A DNA stretch of 64,000 nt, from positions 4,877-68,876 of the forward strand of contig CAYRGQ010000013.1 of assembly GCA_964423925.1 (NCBI GenBank), in the 5' to 3' direction. The stretch's first letter is position 1; each line of letters begins with the position of its first letter. Under the pieces are notes generated by a model. It was not told the DNA's origin, ran no database searches, and worked only from the letters and a program-made list of their open reading frames with translations. This DNA is from CAYRGQ01 sp964423925. GTDB lineage: Bacteria; Bacteroidota; Bacteroidia; Sphingobacteriales; Sphingobacteriaceae. Both the position numbers and the translations under genes were made by a program. Shown here piece by piece: positions 25,591 through 37,000 of this stretch.

Positions 25591-26415
25591 ATGGATACTC
25601 GTATTACGGAAGGTCCTTCGCCACATCGGCATTTGGAAGAAAAATCCATCGCTGAGATTACATCCCTGATCAACGAAGAAGATGCGCGCGTGGCTAAAGT
25701 GGTCAAAGCCGCGCTGCCCATGCTTAATCCGCTCATTGCGGCGGTCGTAGAAACGATCAAACAGGGAGGGCGCGTATTCTACGTCGGTGCTGGCAGTGGG
25801 GGACGCCTTGCGGTGTTAGACATCATTGAGCTGCCGACTACATTTGGTATACCGCGGGGCATCTTTAACGTGGTACTGGCGGGTGGTGTCGATCGGCTGG
25901 TAGAAGCGCTTGAGGCGAAGGAGGACGATCGGGAAGACGCCTGGGACAGGCTGATCAATGCGGGGGTGAACAAGAAGGATATGTTGATTGGTATTTCTGC
26001 CAGCGGTACGACGCCGTTCGTGCTGGAAGCGTTGCGGCGCGGGAGGGAAGCCGGTCTGACGATGGGCTGTATCGTCAGCAATCCTGGTTCGCCGATCGCA
26101 GCGTTGGTCGATTTTCCGGTTGAAATGATTACTGGGCCAGAATTTATTACGGGCAGCACCCGGATGAAATGCGGTACCGCCCAAAAAATGGTGTTTGATA
26201 TCATCAGCACCACCACCATGATTCAGTTGGGGCGCGTGAAAGATAATTGCATGGTGCACGTGGCCTTGATCAACGACAAGATAACGGATAGGGCGGTGCG
26301 GATGTTGATGGCAATGGCCGGGCTCGACAATTATGAGGAAGCAAAACGCATCTTGTTAGCATGCGGTAGTGTCAATAATGCGCTCGATACCCTGTCAAAT
26401 CGCCCGGCACTGTAA
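25591..26415 (+). CDS. murQ: N-acetylmuramic acid 6-phosphate etherase MurQ
   Basis: 274 residues from the ATG at 25591 (the longer in-frame start adds 15 hydrophobic residues). SIS-domain motifs GAGSGGRLAVLD (about 69-80), ISASGTTPFV and the family signature GSTRMKCGTAQK are present. It cleaves the lactyl ether of MurNAc 6-phosphate to GlcNAc 6-phosphate and D-lactate in peptidoglycan recycling. The C-terminus is about 20 residues shorter than in E. coli, which seems normal for the phylum. It converges on the PVC-type haem gene with 16 bases between stops. Confidence 0.93.
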   Translation: MDTRITEGPSPHRHLEEKSIAEITSLINEEDARVAKVVKAALPMLNPLIAAVVETIKQGGRVFYVGAGSGGRLAVLDIIELPTTFGIPRGIFNVVLAGGVDRLVEALEAKEDDREDAWDRLINAGVNKKDMLIGISASGTTPFVLEALRRGREAGLTMGCIVSNPGSPIAALVDFPVEMITGPEFITGSTRMKCGTAQKMVFDIISTTTMIQLGRVKDNCMVHVALINDKITDRAVRMLMAMAGLDNYEEAKRILLACGSVNNALDTLSNRPAL

Positions 26416-26431
26416 GGGTCATGCGCTACCG

Positions 26432-28741
26432 TCAGTCGGCGTCCCTTGTTTTCGAAAGAGCAATGAGCTCTACTTCCGTGAAGGGCTGTTGGCGGTCGGT
26501 AAACGTTGCCTTTACCCGCTTGACGTCATCTAGGGTGATGTCTGGTGCTTCATTGCCCCACGAATTTCGGATGTAGCTTAGCATTAATGCGACATCCGCC
26601 TCCACGAGATCCCGGTTATGGATGATTCCTGGCATTTCGCCGGCGACCTCGGGCACGGTGTACACTTTACCGCCAACGGTCACGGGTCCCGTCATCCCGT
26701 AGAGCACAATCGCGATTAGCACGTCTTTATCGCCCGTCACCCATTCCGAATTTGCCAACGGAGGCGCCAGGAATTCCAGCCCTTGGCCGTCCTCGCCATG
26801 GCAGGATTGGCAGGTAGACCTAAATACGCCGATTCCGCGAGCGTATTTCCTACGGAATTCGATATCGTGGGTGTTTTCCTTGACATCTCGGATGCGGTCG
26901 ACGAGGCTTGTCGCCTGCTTCGCCAGGCTCGTATTTCGTATATTGAGCACGCCTGAGAGGCTGGTGAGAAACGCTTCTTCCTCATTGTACTTATTAGTGA
27001 GGATGGCCAACGCGACGTCCTCCGAGTCGGGGTGTGCTTGCACCAGAGTTTGTATCAGCGCTTGCGAAAGCGCCGGGTCGACGCCATCGAATAGGTGAAG
27101 CTGAAAGGCGACGTACGGCGCGAAGAATCTGTCTTCGGCCAAGGTCGTCATGACGTTGAAAAAGCTAGCTGCGTTTTGCGGGCTCAGCACAGCGTCCATG
27201 GCGGCCAGCGCATGGGCTACGAGGAAAGGCTCGGCACGCGCTTCCAATATTTCCAGGAGGATATCCGCGTGCAGTACGCCTAGCCCTTCCATCGTCCATA
27301 GGCAATGGATGCGTTCAACTAGGGAGGTGCTTTCCTTCAGCCGTGTTCGCAATAGCGGAAGCGCCTCATTCAGCTGCCGGTCAACCAATAGTTGCTGGGC
27401 CTTCTCCCGTTCCCAGCTCAGGGGACTCGCGAGTCGGTCTACCAACGCAGGCGCGTCAGTGGGGAAAGCAAGGCGGTTTTTATCGTGGCGATGCCCGGTT
27501 GGCACTACTTTGTAGATACGGCCGTAATTCAGGTGATTTTCGAGTTCGCGTTCGTTGATTTCGTCTTTGAGGTATTGGGTTAGGAAAAGTTTGTGCTGGA
27601 TGATCCCCCGATACATATCCACGATATACAGGGCGCCGTCTGGTCCGTTATATAGACTCACCGGACGGAAACGCTCATCATCGCTAGCCAAAAATTCCCT
27701 TCCCTCGTACGCTAACATTCCTGTGATGGCATGGCCATCGAAATGGAGGATATTGCGTTTGATAAGGTGCGCGGCGGGTTCCGCGACGAACGCATTTTGA
27801 TAGTAGGCGTCTCCGAAAAGCGTGTCGCGATATACAAGCGGACCGCAGGCAGCTGTGAGGTTCGTAAGGCGAAGGCTGTCATCGAGCACATTGGCCTGAT
27901 AACCTCGGTTGACGCCGGGGGTGGGTCTCCTCGGAAATGTCCGGTTGTCGGCCACGATACGCTCATTGAAGCCGGGGATTCGGGCAATGTTTGGATTTCT
28001 GCCGCCTACGCCGGGAAGGTAGTGATCGCCAAGCAGGTTTTGCGAATTGTTGTTGTAGAGCAGCCTGCCGAGGTCATCCTGGGTTAGCCCCCATTGGCCA
28101 CGGGCATGCGTCGTCTCGATTAGCCACGTATCACCTTTTTTCCGGTATCGTTTGTTGGATGCCGCATTGTAGAACCAGTTATCCATACCCCTGAACAATC
28201 CGTTTGCCATGTGCTCCAGATTGCCTCCGGAGGTGTATGCACTGTCGACAAGCGTTTTGGTAGTGGGCTTGTCATCGGCTATTCCATAGTACCAAAGGTT
28301 GGGTGGCTCGACGACCAATAGGCCGTTCTCTACGAGCGCCAAGGCCCGAGGCAACACCAGCGAATCCAAGAATACCGTTCGGCGGTCGTAATGCCCGTCG
28401 TTATCCGGGTCGGCTAATATCACGATTTTGCCCGTGGGGAGAGCTTCTTCCGACCCATCGATATCCGTCATATAACTCGTCATTTCCACCGCCCATATAC
28501 GATTCCGCTCGTCAAAGACCATGGCAATCGGCGCGACTATGTGCGGTTCGGAAGCGACGAGTTGCAGTTCAAAACCATCTTCCAGATGGGTGTGCGCGAT
28601 GAATTGCTCTGGCGTTAACACAGGGGCCTCTTCGATCAGGGTCTGTCGGCTGACGGGTTCGGAGCCTCGGTCTAAGTGGCAAGTAGCAAAAAAAATAGCG
28701 GCGACGAATGCGGCCAGGATGAGCGTGCTTTTTCTAAACAT
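26432..28741 (-). CDS. PVC-type beta-propeller dehydrogenase lipoprotein with C-terminal cytochrome c
   Basis: 769 residues. The N-terminus is a signal peptide with a lipobox-like FFATC (Cys near residue 21). A beta-propeller dehydrogenase-type domain (about 40-410) matches the PVC-type membrane-bound dehydrogenase family, followed by a HEAT-like helical region (about 430-620). A c-type cytochrome closes the protein, with haem site C644-C647-H648 (CQSCHG) and a distal Met candidate near GEMPG. It likely oxidises a sugar or alcohol in the periplasm and passes electrons to a carrier. A -7-like element (TTAGTTTG on the minus strand, 28754-28747) lies 5 bases before the ATG. Confidence 0.85.
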   Translation of the reverse strand: MFRKSTLILAAFVAAIFFATCHLDRGSEPVSRQTLIEEAPVLTPEQFIAHTHLEDGFELQLVASEPHIVAPIAMVFDERNRIWAVEMTSYMTDIDGSEEALPTGKIVILADPDNDGHYDRRTVFLDSLVLPRALALVENGLLVVEPPNLWYYGIADDKPTTKTLVDSAYTSGGNLEHMANGLFRGMDNWFYNAASNKRYRKKGDTWLIETTHARGQWGLTQDDLGRLLYNNNSQNLLGDHYLPGVGGRNPNIARIPGFNERIVADNRTFPRRPTPGVNRGYQANVLDDSLRLTNLTAACGPLVYRDTLFGDAYYQNAFVAEPAAHLIKRNILHFDGHAITGMLAYEGREFLASDDERFRPVSLYNGPDGALYIVDMYRGIIQHKLFLTQYLKDEINERELENHLNYGRIYKVVPTGHRHDKNRLAFPTDAPALVDRLASPLSWEREKAQQLLVDRQLNEALPLLRTRLKESTSLVERIHCLWTMEGLGVLHADILLEILEARAEPFLVAHALAAMDAVLSPQNAASFFNVMTTLAEDRFFAPYVAFQLHLFDGVDPALSQALIQTLVQAHPDSEDVALAILTNKYNEEEAFLTSLSGVLNIRNTSLAKQATSLVDRIRDVKENTHDIEFRRKYARGIGVFRSTCQSCHGEDGQGLEFLAPPLANSEWVTGDKDVLIAIVLYGMTGPVTVGGKVYTVPEVAGEMPGIIHNRDLVEADVALMLSYIRNSWGNEAPDITLDDVKRVKATFTDRQQPFTEVELIALSKTRDAD

Positions 28742-28984
28742 AACGGCAAACTAATTCGATCAGAAGGCCGCGCATACGCCGGCAGTAAATCTTAGCGTTT
28801 AAAGGTTACGAATTGGGCTTTGATAGAAGGTAAATATACGAGTCAAAAGTTGGTTTTCTAAGGGATGACGTTTGTTTTTGCCTCAATTTTGTGCTATAGT
28901 GTTGAACTTTACGGTTGAATAAGCAAATAATTCCTTACTTTCACCTTATCCATACTGGTTCTAACCGACTTACGAAACCTACTT

Positions 28985-30055
28985 ATGCGCCCATCCAACA
29001 AAGATACGCGTCGTGAATTTATTAAAAAGACTTCGATAGGCATGGCCGCATTGTCCGTGGGCGGTGTGTTGCCAGGCTTCAGCGCCAGGAGCTACAGCCG
29101 CATTTTGGGAGCCAACGAACGTGTCCACGTTTCGGTTATGGGGGTAAATGCCCGCGGATTGGCGTTGGCCACAAACTTCGCTTCACAACCAAAATGTACG
29201 GTAACATCCGTTTGCGACGTGGACGCCCGGGCATTAGGCCGGTGTACGGCGCGTGTAGCGAAAATCCAAACCACGAAACCCCAATCCCTCGCAGACTTTA
29301 GAGACGCCCTGGCTGACCAAGATGTAGACGCACTTGTCATCGCTACGCCAGATCATTGGCACGCACCTGCCGCCATTATGGCTTCTCAGGCAGGCAAGCA
29401 CGTGTACCTGGAAAAACCAGGTAGTCATAATCCTCGCGAAGGCGAGTGGCTACTTGCTGCACAGCGGAAGTATGGCAATGTCATCCAAATGGGAAATCAA
29501 CGCCGATCGTGGCCCGCAGTGCAGCAAGCGATCCGTGAGATACATGCGGGGCTAATAGGGAAGGTATATTTCGCAAAGGCATGGTATGCCAACAACCGTC
29601 CTTCCATCGGGAAAGGGCGGGCCGTGGCCGTGCCAGACTGGTTGGATTTCGACTTGTGGCAAGGCCCAGCGCCACGCCGGCCGTTCCAAGACAATGTCGT
29701 TCACTACAACTGGCATTGGTTCTGGCATTGGGGTACCGGAGAAGCGTTAAACAACGGAACGCACATGGTCGACCTGGCGCGTTGGGGCATGCAAGTCGAC
29801 TATCCGGTGCAGGTCTCGTCCAGTGGTGGTCGCTATTGTTATAAAGACGATTGGGAAACGCCGGATACGCAGTTAATCACGTTGGATTTTGCTGACAAAG
29901 GGATGATTACTTGGGAGGGCAGGAGCTGTAATGGCCGCACCAATGATGGTGACGCAGTAGGGGTAATTTTCTATGGCGAAAGGGGGCGGTCAGTGACAAC
30001 AGGTCGGAGGAATCGCTTTGGACATCTGTTATTGCCAAGCTTTTATTCCACATAA
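28985..30055 (+). pseudogene. Gfo/Idh/MocA-family oxidoreductase, C-terminally truncated
   Basis: 356 residues. A Tat-type signal (TRREFIKKTSIGMAALSVGG) leads into an NAD(P)-binding Rossmann domain and the family motif EKPGSHNPREGEW, whose Lys is catalytic. GTHMVDLARWGM in the second domain supplies further active-site residues. Related exported proteins run to about 430-450 residues, but here the match stops near residue 334 (YGERG); the last 20 or so residues look unrelated and the frame then runs into a convergent gene. The lost C-terminal part usually completes the beta-sheet domain, so this is probably a non-functional or altered copy. The break lies at about 29985-30043. Confidence 0.65.
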
Positions 30056-31038
30056 AAAAAAGACCGGGTAGCCTCAGGGTACTGTTTCCAGTAAAACATT
30101 CGGGTAGGCCAATGCTGTTGCTTAAGCCATTCGATAAATGAATGTATTTCTTCGGCTGACCCGCGATGGACAATCGGGCTTTCCAGTTGTTGGGTTATCG
30201 GGTTGAACACGAAGGATACCAACAGCCTTCCCCTTGACGGTTTTTGAGTGCCCATTTCCATTTTTTCAAAGCATACCCAACTGTCTTTGTATTTTCGGGG
30301 TAATATATTGGTGTAATAGATTTCTGTTTCGTGCCGGTATGCAGACCATGGTAACTCATTTTCGGACCAGATAACTGACCTGCTGGGGCGAACACCGACC
30401 AGCGTATTCATGGGGTGGGCATGATAAATGGCTGGTTCCCATTTCAGCCGGCGTACACTGTCTAGTTTATCCAGAAGGGGGTTTTCTCCCGTTAAAGTTA
30501 CCGTAGCCGTTGTATCGATGACGAATTCGATGGGTTTTAATAGGTTATGATGGCGCCACAAGCTATCAATGAGAGGACGATGGCGGCGCATATCCTTGTG
30601 GATGATATCGAGGAGCGTTCCCATTCCAAAATTCGGCTCGGGGGGGGCATTCGAGTAATTAGGAAAAGAACCTTCGGGCTCTTTAGCAAGCTTGCTGAAA
30701 GCTGTAAACACGCGGTCTGAATATTTGTCATAGTAAATCCAAAGCCAGTACCGCTCATCTTCCAAAAGGCTATCGATGGATTTGTTGAATATCGGTTTCA
30801 GTATTTCGAGTGAGGTGTACGTATGGCCGTGAGAAGTCATGCGAACGCTATCGTCTTCCTTGGACAGCCAAATCACGTCGCGCTGGCCACGGTTATTGCT
30901 CCCGCTTAACTGTGCATTTACCTGCTGGGCGATCGACGCCAGGAGCGAGTCGGACTGCCCGTACGTTTGGGTTGAGCAAACCGATAGAAAGCTAAAAATC
31001 GCGAAGGCGGCAAAACGGAAATATAAGTTGGTCATCAT
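30043..31038 (-). CDS. Secreted protein of unknown function downstream of sprA
   Basis: About 331 residues from the ATG at 31038 (31035 is equally possible); a GTG at 31086 would put a polar tail before the signal peptide. The signal peptide runs to about VCSTQTYGQ, giving a soluble periplasmic or surface protein. I do not recognise the middle. The last 80 residues (GRLLVSFVFNPITQQLESP and onward) faintly resemble a TonB C-terminal-type beta-alpha-beta domain, a weak hint only. It starts 49 bases after the sprA stop on the same strand, so it may be in the sprA operon. Its stop overlaps the end of the truncated oxidoreductase. Confidence 0.7.
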   Translation of the reverse strand: MMTNLYFRFAAFAIFSFLSVCSTQTYGQSDSLLASIAQQVNAQLSGSNNRGQRDVIWLSKEDDSVRMTSHGHTYTSLEILKPIFNKSIDSLLEDERYWLWIYYDKYSDRVFTAFSKLAKEPEGSFPNYSNAPPEPNFGMGTLLDIIHKDMRRHRPLIDSLWRHHNLLKPIEFVIDTTATVTLTGENPLLDKLDSVRRLKWEPAIYHAHPMNTLVGVRPSRSVIWSENELPWSAYRHETEIYYTNILPRKYKDSWVCFEKMEMGTQKPSRGRLLVSFVFNPITQQLESPIVHRGSAEEIHSFIEWLKQQHWPTRMFYWKQYPEATRSFFYVE

Positions 31039-31087
31039 ATAACATGGATGCACAACGTACTCTTTTTCCATAACCTGCCAGCACACC

Positions 31088-34000
31088 CTACTGCAGCATC
31101 ACCCGCAAATTAAACCCGAAGTTCATGTACGAAGTTGCGAAGGTCTGTGACGTATACGGCCGTACCGAGTTGCTGTCGAAAAACAAACGGATGTTAAACC
31201 GCTGGTTGATAACATAATCGACCGAAGGACGATACGAAATGCTCCGGTTACCCGCAGACACTTCGGATTCGTTAATATCTGAGCGGTAGACCAAGGTCTT
31301 CAAGTCGTTCAGCGAGACATCGAGGCGGAAGTTCAGGTCGTTGTTCATCCGTAGCCCGCTAAGCCAGCCAAACGGCATTCGGAAACCCGTGGCACGGTAT
31401 CCCATCCCCAACACAAATGACTGGTCGTTCAGCATGGCCAGCTGGCTGTTCTGCAGGCTTAGGTTCAGCGTGCGCGCGCGGCGGTACTCCGCATTAGCCG
31501 TCAAGTTATTCTTAAATCGTGCATCGATACCCAGGAGCGGAGCGAATTGTTCGAAAATCGATACCTGCTGGAATTGGAATTCGGGCAGGAAGTTGTCGTT
31601 GATATCGCGCTCGGATGGTGCGCCATTGGTCTCCTGGTAGCGGATGAGCGAGTTATAGCTGTTGATGGTGTAGCGGTTGTTGTAGCCGTGGGTCAGCGTC
31701 AACGAGGTGATTAAGTCCTCGAAGATGGGCAGATTTGAAAGGCCGGAATATGAGATTCGCCAGTTGGGAACCGGTATGCGCGGGAAACTACCCATCTTAA
31801 ACGTATTCGCGTCCTTGCCGCGGTACGACGCCAAAAACGCATTGACTACGACGTCCTGGGCCGTGCGGGCATAGCCATCGGAATAGCCCTCAGTTTGGCC
31901 ATTCGAGTTGGGATTTAAACGTCCTAAGCGAGTAGAAATGGTCCGTCGGTTTTCCTCAAACTGGCGGAACAGCGTTTGGTGGTCCTTAAATGCCGTACCC
32001 AACGTGAAGTAGGAAATACTGTAGTTTCCGGTTGTCATGGGCGTAGTGCTCTCGAAGCCGTCGATCGTCGTCGAATAATGGAAGTTGGCCGTGTAGTTCT
32101 TATTATCGATACGGTTTGCCGACAGCTGGATCATCAGGCCGGGAGTGGGCTCCACGTTGGCCTGCACGGAAATGTCCTCGGTATGCGATGTCATGTACAA
32201 TTGGGTCTGCAGCGTGTCGGTCGTAATCCAATTGTTGGCTGCGGCGCGTGCTCGGATATCTCGCTGGCTACCGAAGATGAAGCCCCAGCCCGGAGCATTG
32301 TGGTCAAAGTCGTAGCCCATCAAGTTCGTTTTCGGCAAGTAACCCGGGAGGAAGGTATTGTCCACCCGCGTGTAGCTGCTATTGATGTTCTTGACACTGG
32401 ACAGCAGGCGCGCAAGGAAGGCAAGCCCACCTTCGGAATCGGGTCGCGTATTGTTTCGGAAGAACCCAATCTTGTTATATAACCCCACAAGGTTGGCTTG
32501 TGGATTAAGCTGTATCGTGCGTGAGTTTTGGATGTTGTTGCCCAGCGAGAAATCAGGGTTCATCATCGACAGCATGGGCTCCGTTTGCCAGTTAAACTGT
32601 GTGCCGTAGCGGACGTCCGTCCGTACCCAATCGAGGCCCGGGATTTTGTCAATCGGAACAGCGTACGTCAAGTTCATCATATGGTTATAGTCCGTGGTAC
32701 GGCCCAGCCTAAAGAAGTTTTCCCACAGCGTATCGCGCTGCAGCCCGTCCAAACGTCCGTAGGGTTCATCGATGATCGCATAGTTGGTGGCGTTGAAATC
32801 CAACTTGAGGGATTTGGTCAGGTTCCAGCTAATGCCGTATATACGGTTCATCATGAAATTCTTGTTGTACAACGTGCCCATTTGGGGCAAGTAGTTGTCG
32901 GGCGAATTCTCGCGTAGTGTGTTTTCGTTATAAATGCGGTGCACATCCAGCCTGAATTGCAGGAGCGAGGGTACCAGATTAAAGTTGAAATCACGCAATA
33001 GCGCTTGGTAGTTCTTTTTGAAGATGTTCTTGAGCGGTTCAATATACGTTTCGTTATTATTGGCAAACGTATAGTCGAGGGCCCCACGGTAATTGCGTTG
33101 TATCGCCGATTCCGTCAGGTGGTCCCGTCGGTATAACTCCGAAAACGCATAGGTAGCGCTGAAGTTTTCGATATTCCACGGGCGAACCGGTTTTTCGATA
33201 TTCGTCCGAATCTTACGCACGTTCGTAAGGTTGAAACTGCGCCTTGTAGAATATTCCTGCGTCACCCGCAATAGGGAATCCCGTTGGTTGCGGTTGAGGT
33301 TGGCCAAGGCGCTGTTCAGCTCGATATCGGGTTTCAGCGGATTATATTCCGGTGTGCCGCGTTGGTTCGTGTAGCTGAAAAACAGCGGGATTCGTACGCC
33401 GTAGTCGCTCGGGAAAAACTTACCTAGTTCGGCATTTGTCACGATGTCAAAGTAGGTGTCGTCCATCCGGCTTCGCTCGCCTATGCGCTGTTCCATGGAG
33501 CCAAAGCCTATCGTCGTTTTGCTGCCCGAAATGGCCACGTTGGCAAAATCCGCGAGTTTGGCGTCGATACGGGCCATCGCACCCCAGCCTCCACGGTCGT
33601 CGAAATCCGTCAGCCGAAGTTCGTTGAACCAGAACAGCCCCGATTTATCCAGCCCATCGTCCCTTGAGTTCGACACCTCCGAGCCCCGTAGCGGGTTCAT
33701 GACGCCAAGCATGTAGAAACGTACCTTGCTGATGTCCGGTTGACCCAGGATGGTGACTCGATTCTCGCCGTCAAAAAAGGTATAGGGAATGTGGATGGGC
33801 CAGGGTTGTCCGTCTAGTACCGCCCTGTCTCGCGCTTCTTTAGCCTCCTGGAATAAACCGATTCGGATATTCATGCGGTTTTCTGCCGGCCAAATTGCCT
33901 CGGGATCTTGTGTCGGTCCCACTGTTACCTTCAGCGGAATGTCGTATTGATAATAGTGGTGTTGGTCGTCTGTGCCTACCCGCAGGAATGCCCTGAAATC

Positions 34001-37000
34001 GCCATCCTCGAGAAACGGGCCCTCGGCATGGACGAACATCTGTATACGACCATAAGCGCGGAAGTCATTGGTCGCCGTGCGGTAGGCCGCGCGGCCGTAA
34101 CCGTCGCGCAGGTTTTGCACGTCGAGGGAGAGGGCTTGCTCGTTAAGCTGCACATTGGTGTTCATATTGCCCCAGTCGAGCTGCCGGTCGATACCCGGAG
34201 GCACCACGTAGGGTATAGTCGGCCGGTTCCCGTTTTGTTCGATGTTGACCGTCGCCACCTCCAAGGTGGAGTTATCCAGCGTAACGTTGCCCATGCTCGG
34301 ATCCGCGATGACTTTATTGGTGTTGTTTTCGGCATTGTAGCGCCGCCATTCCCCGCGGACAAGTTGCAATTGTGCCATCCGTACTACGGCAGTATCGGCA
34401 AAATTGGTCATAAACATGCGCATGAATCGGATAGACTTGAAGTCCTGAATGTCGCCCACGCGCCCCTCGAATTCGCTGAGCGGAATCCGGAATTGGTACC
34501 ATTTTACTTGGTCTACGCGGTCGTTGCGCAACTGAACTTCCGCGGTATGCATGTCCGTAATGAAGTTGCGGCCCACCTCCATGTCTTGCGGACGCAACGA
34601 AATTCGGTATTCGTAGTACTCGTCAACCTCGTTCATGTTGTTGTCGCGGTTGATGTCTTCCCCGTCGGGCAGCAACGTCGAGGACGCCGTTTCAACGCCG
34701 AAATCGTTCAGCGTACGGTCGGGGATCTGGGAATTGCCCTCGGTGCCGTTGAAGCGTTGGTAGCGTTTCAGGATTCCCGCGCGTTCTTCTTCTAAGTCCG
34801 GGCTGCGGAAGTATTGGAAGTTATCGCCAGAGGGGTCGTCCTGGAGGGTTTGGAATGCTTCGGGCGTCAGGATGCCGCGCATCTGGTTGAGAAACGACTG
34901 ATGGAAGTTGCGTTCGTCGTCGTCGTTTAGGCCATCGAGTCCGATATCCTGCAGGGCTCGAGCGATGGGGTCATTGTCAAATGCTTGGATAACGGGCTGA
35001 TGCCGAGGAACGCGTCCCCAGTTGGTTTCATCGATTTGTGACAGGTCGCCGGACGGGGACATGCCATTTTCCATCGCCTTGCGCCCGTCTTTGAGGACGT
35101 CTTCGCTGATGCTTCCCAAGTTGAAATAGAGGTCGCCACCCGTTGAATTGGGGTTGGTGAGGAAGGGATCCATCATCCATATCTCGATGAATTCGATGTT
35201 TTGTGCCTCGAAATCGGGCGCGTCGATTCGGCGGAACATGCCACCCCAGCGGCTTTCGGGGTTGCTGAGCGTACCGTCGGGGTTTACGCCAGTTGTCGTA
35301 AAGTTGTAGGGTCCGCGTATGGTCGGATAGAAGGCCAAGTCTAGCGTCGAAAGGTACATGGGCAAGCCGGTCGTTGGCTCGCGGTAAGGGAACACTTCCT
35401 GTTCCATTACTTCCCGAACGCGGTGCTGCGAAAGTTCTTGGGCCGACATGTTGGTCGGCGTGATGCTGATGTTTCGATAAAACACCGGATCGATGTTGTA
35501 GAATGCGAACCGGGCCCGGTTGAACCCGTACTGTAGGTCGTTGTGTAGCTGGGCCTCGGGGAACAATTGAGGCGTGCCGGATATCTGCCAGCCGTAGGCT
35601 CCTTTCAGGTCGATAAAGCTTCGGCTGTTTTCGAAGTCGTCGATGTAGGAGACACCGGTATTGGAGCCCGCAAAGTTCAACGCCCGCGGGTGTCCTGGTC
35701 GCAATTGTGCAAATTCCCCGTAGAAGGAAATCGACGATTCTTCTTGGGTATCGATAAACGGAATTTTGTCGACCATACGGGTGAGCCAGCGCGAGGCGCT
35801 GCTGTATGATAGGTCAAGCCCCCACATGGTATTGGAAATCGGTTCTTCGCCGATGTTTACTTTCTGCGTTAGCGGGCGCTCCGTCAGGTTCATCAGCGTG
35901 CCGCCCAAGCGTAGGTTTTGGTTCACCTCATAATCCAGCCGGGTTCCCATGACTGTGCGCTGCTGCAGGCCAAAAAGCTGGTTGTTCTCCATTTTAATGC
36001 GGATGGGCTGACCAGACATGAGCAGGGCTTCGTTGATGATGCGTAGGCGACCGATGTCGTAGTCCACCATGAAGTCTACACCCTCCTGCAAGGGCGCAGG
36101 TCCCGCAAACACTTGGACCGATCCACGCGGCACGTTGATGGCTCCCAACTGAAACTCAGTACCTACTTCAGACTCGTAGCTACCCTTGATTAAGTAGCGG
36201 TTCTGGTTGGGGAAGTACTGCTGCGCAAGCACTTTGGTCGAGTCATAAAGCGCTTGGTAGGTATATTTATTAATTAATTCCTGTTCGGACGCCGCAATGA
36301 ACTGGCGCGCTAGGTCCCCCCCGAATGGCTCGACTACGGGAAACATGATCCGCCCACGGTCGGGATCGATAGTGATTCCCGGCAGGAAGTCGAAGAATCC
36401 ATCGGGCTGTTGGGACTGCTGCGGGTTAAGCCGGTCGAGTCCGGTGAGCTGAATCCAAAGTTTGTTTTGCGTGTTTTGACCCTCGGCCATCACGGGCCGT
36501 TCTACGCCCGATTCATCCTCAACGCGGTAAATATTGAACCTGAAATTATGCTGGCCGATGCCGTATGCGCCGATGGAATAGATGTTTTTCATCATCAAAT
36601 CCCAAATGGGCAGGTTGGGCTTTAACACTTCGTTTTTCAGCAATTTGGTATAGAGCACTTGAGGTTGGGAAGGCGTCACGGGGATATCCGTCGAAAATTC
36701 ACCCACTTGATATTCCCGTCCATTGGCGGTATAGCGGTACGCCACAGCCAATACTTGGTCGCCATTGAGCGGCATATTGAGCGAGATGAAGCCTAGCCGC
36801 CGGTTGACCGTATATTCGGCCCCCTCGCGCAGTTTGCGGGCGTAGGTCAACTTCGCGTAGTTATCGTTTCCTCCTGACGATTGGAACAACGTCTGTATAA
36901 AGTTTGATGACGTAAGCCGAGCGTCGTTGCCCAGTAGCTCCATCAGGTTGTTGGATTGCAGGCCGGCGGGCTCGCCGGGCAAGCCCGTGGACGGTAGGGC

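Noticed and set aside
33908..34795. Long antisense frame of 295 codons opposite sprA
   Set aside because: Shadow frame caused by codon bias in sprA; several similar frames lie along the gene.
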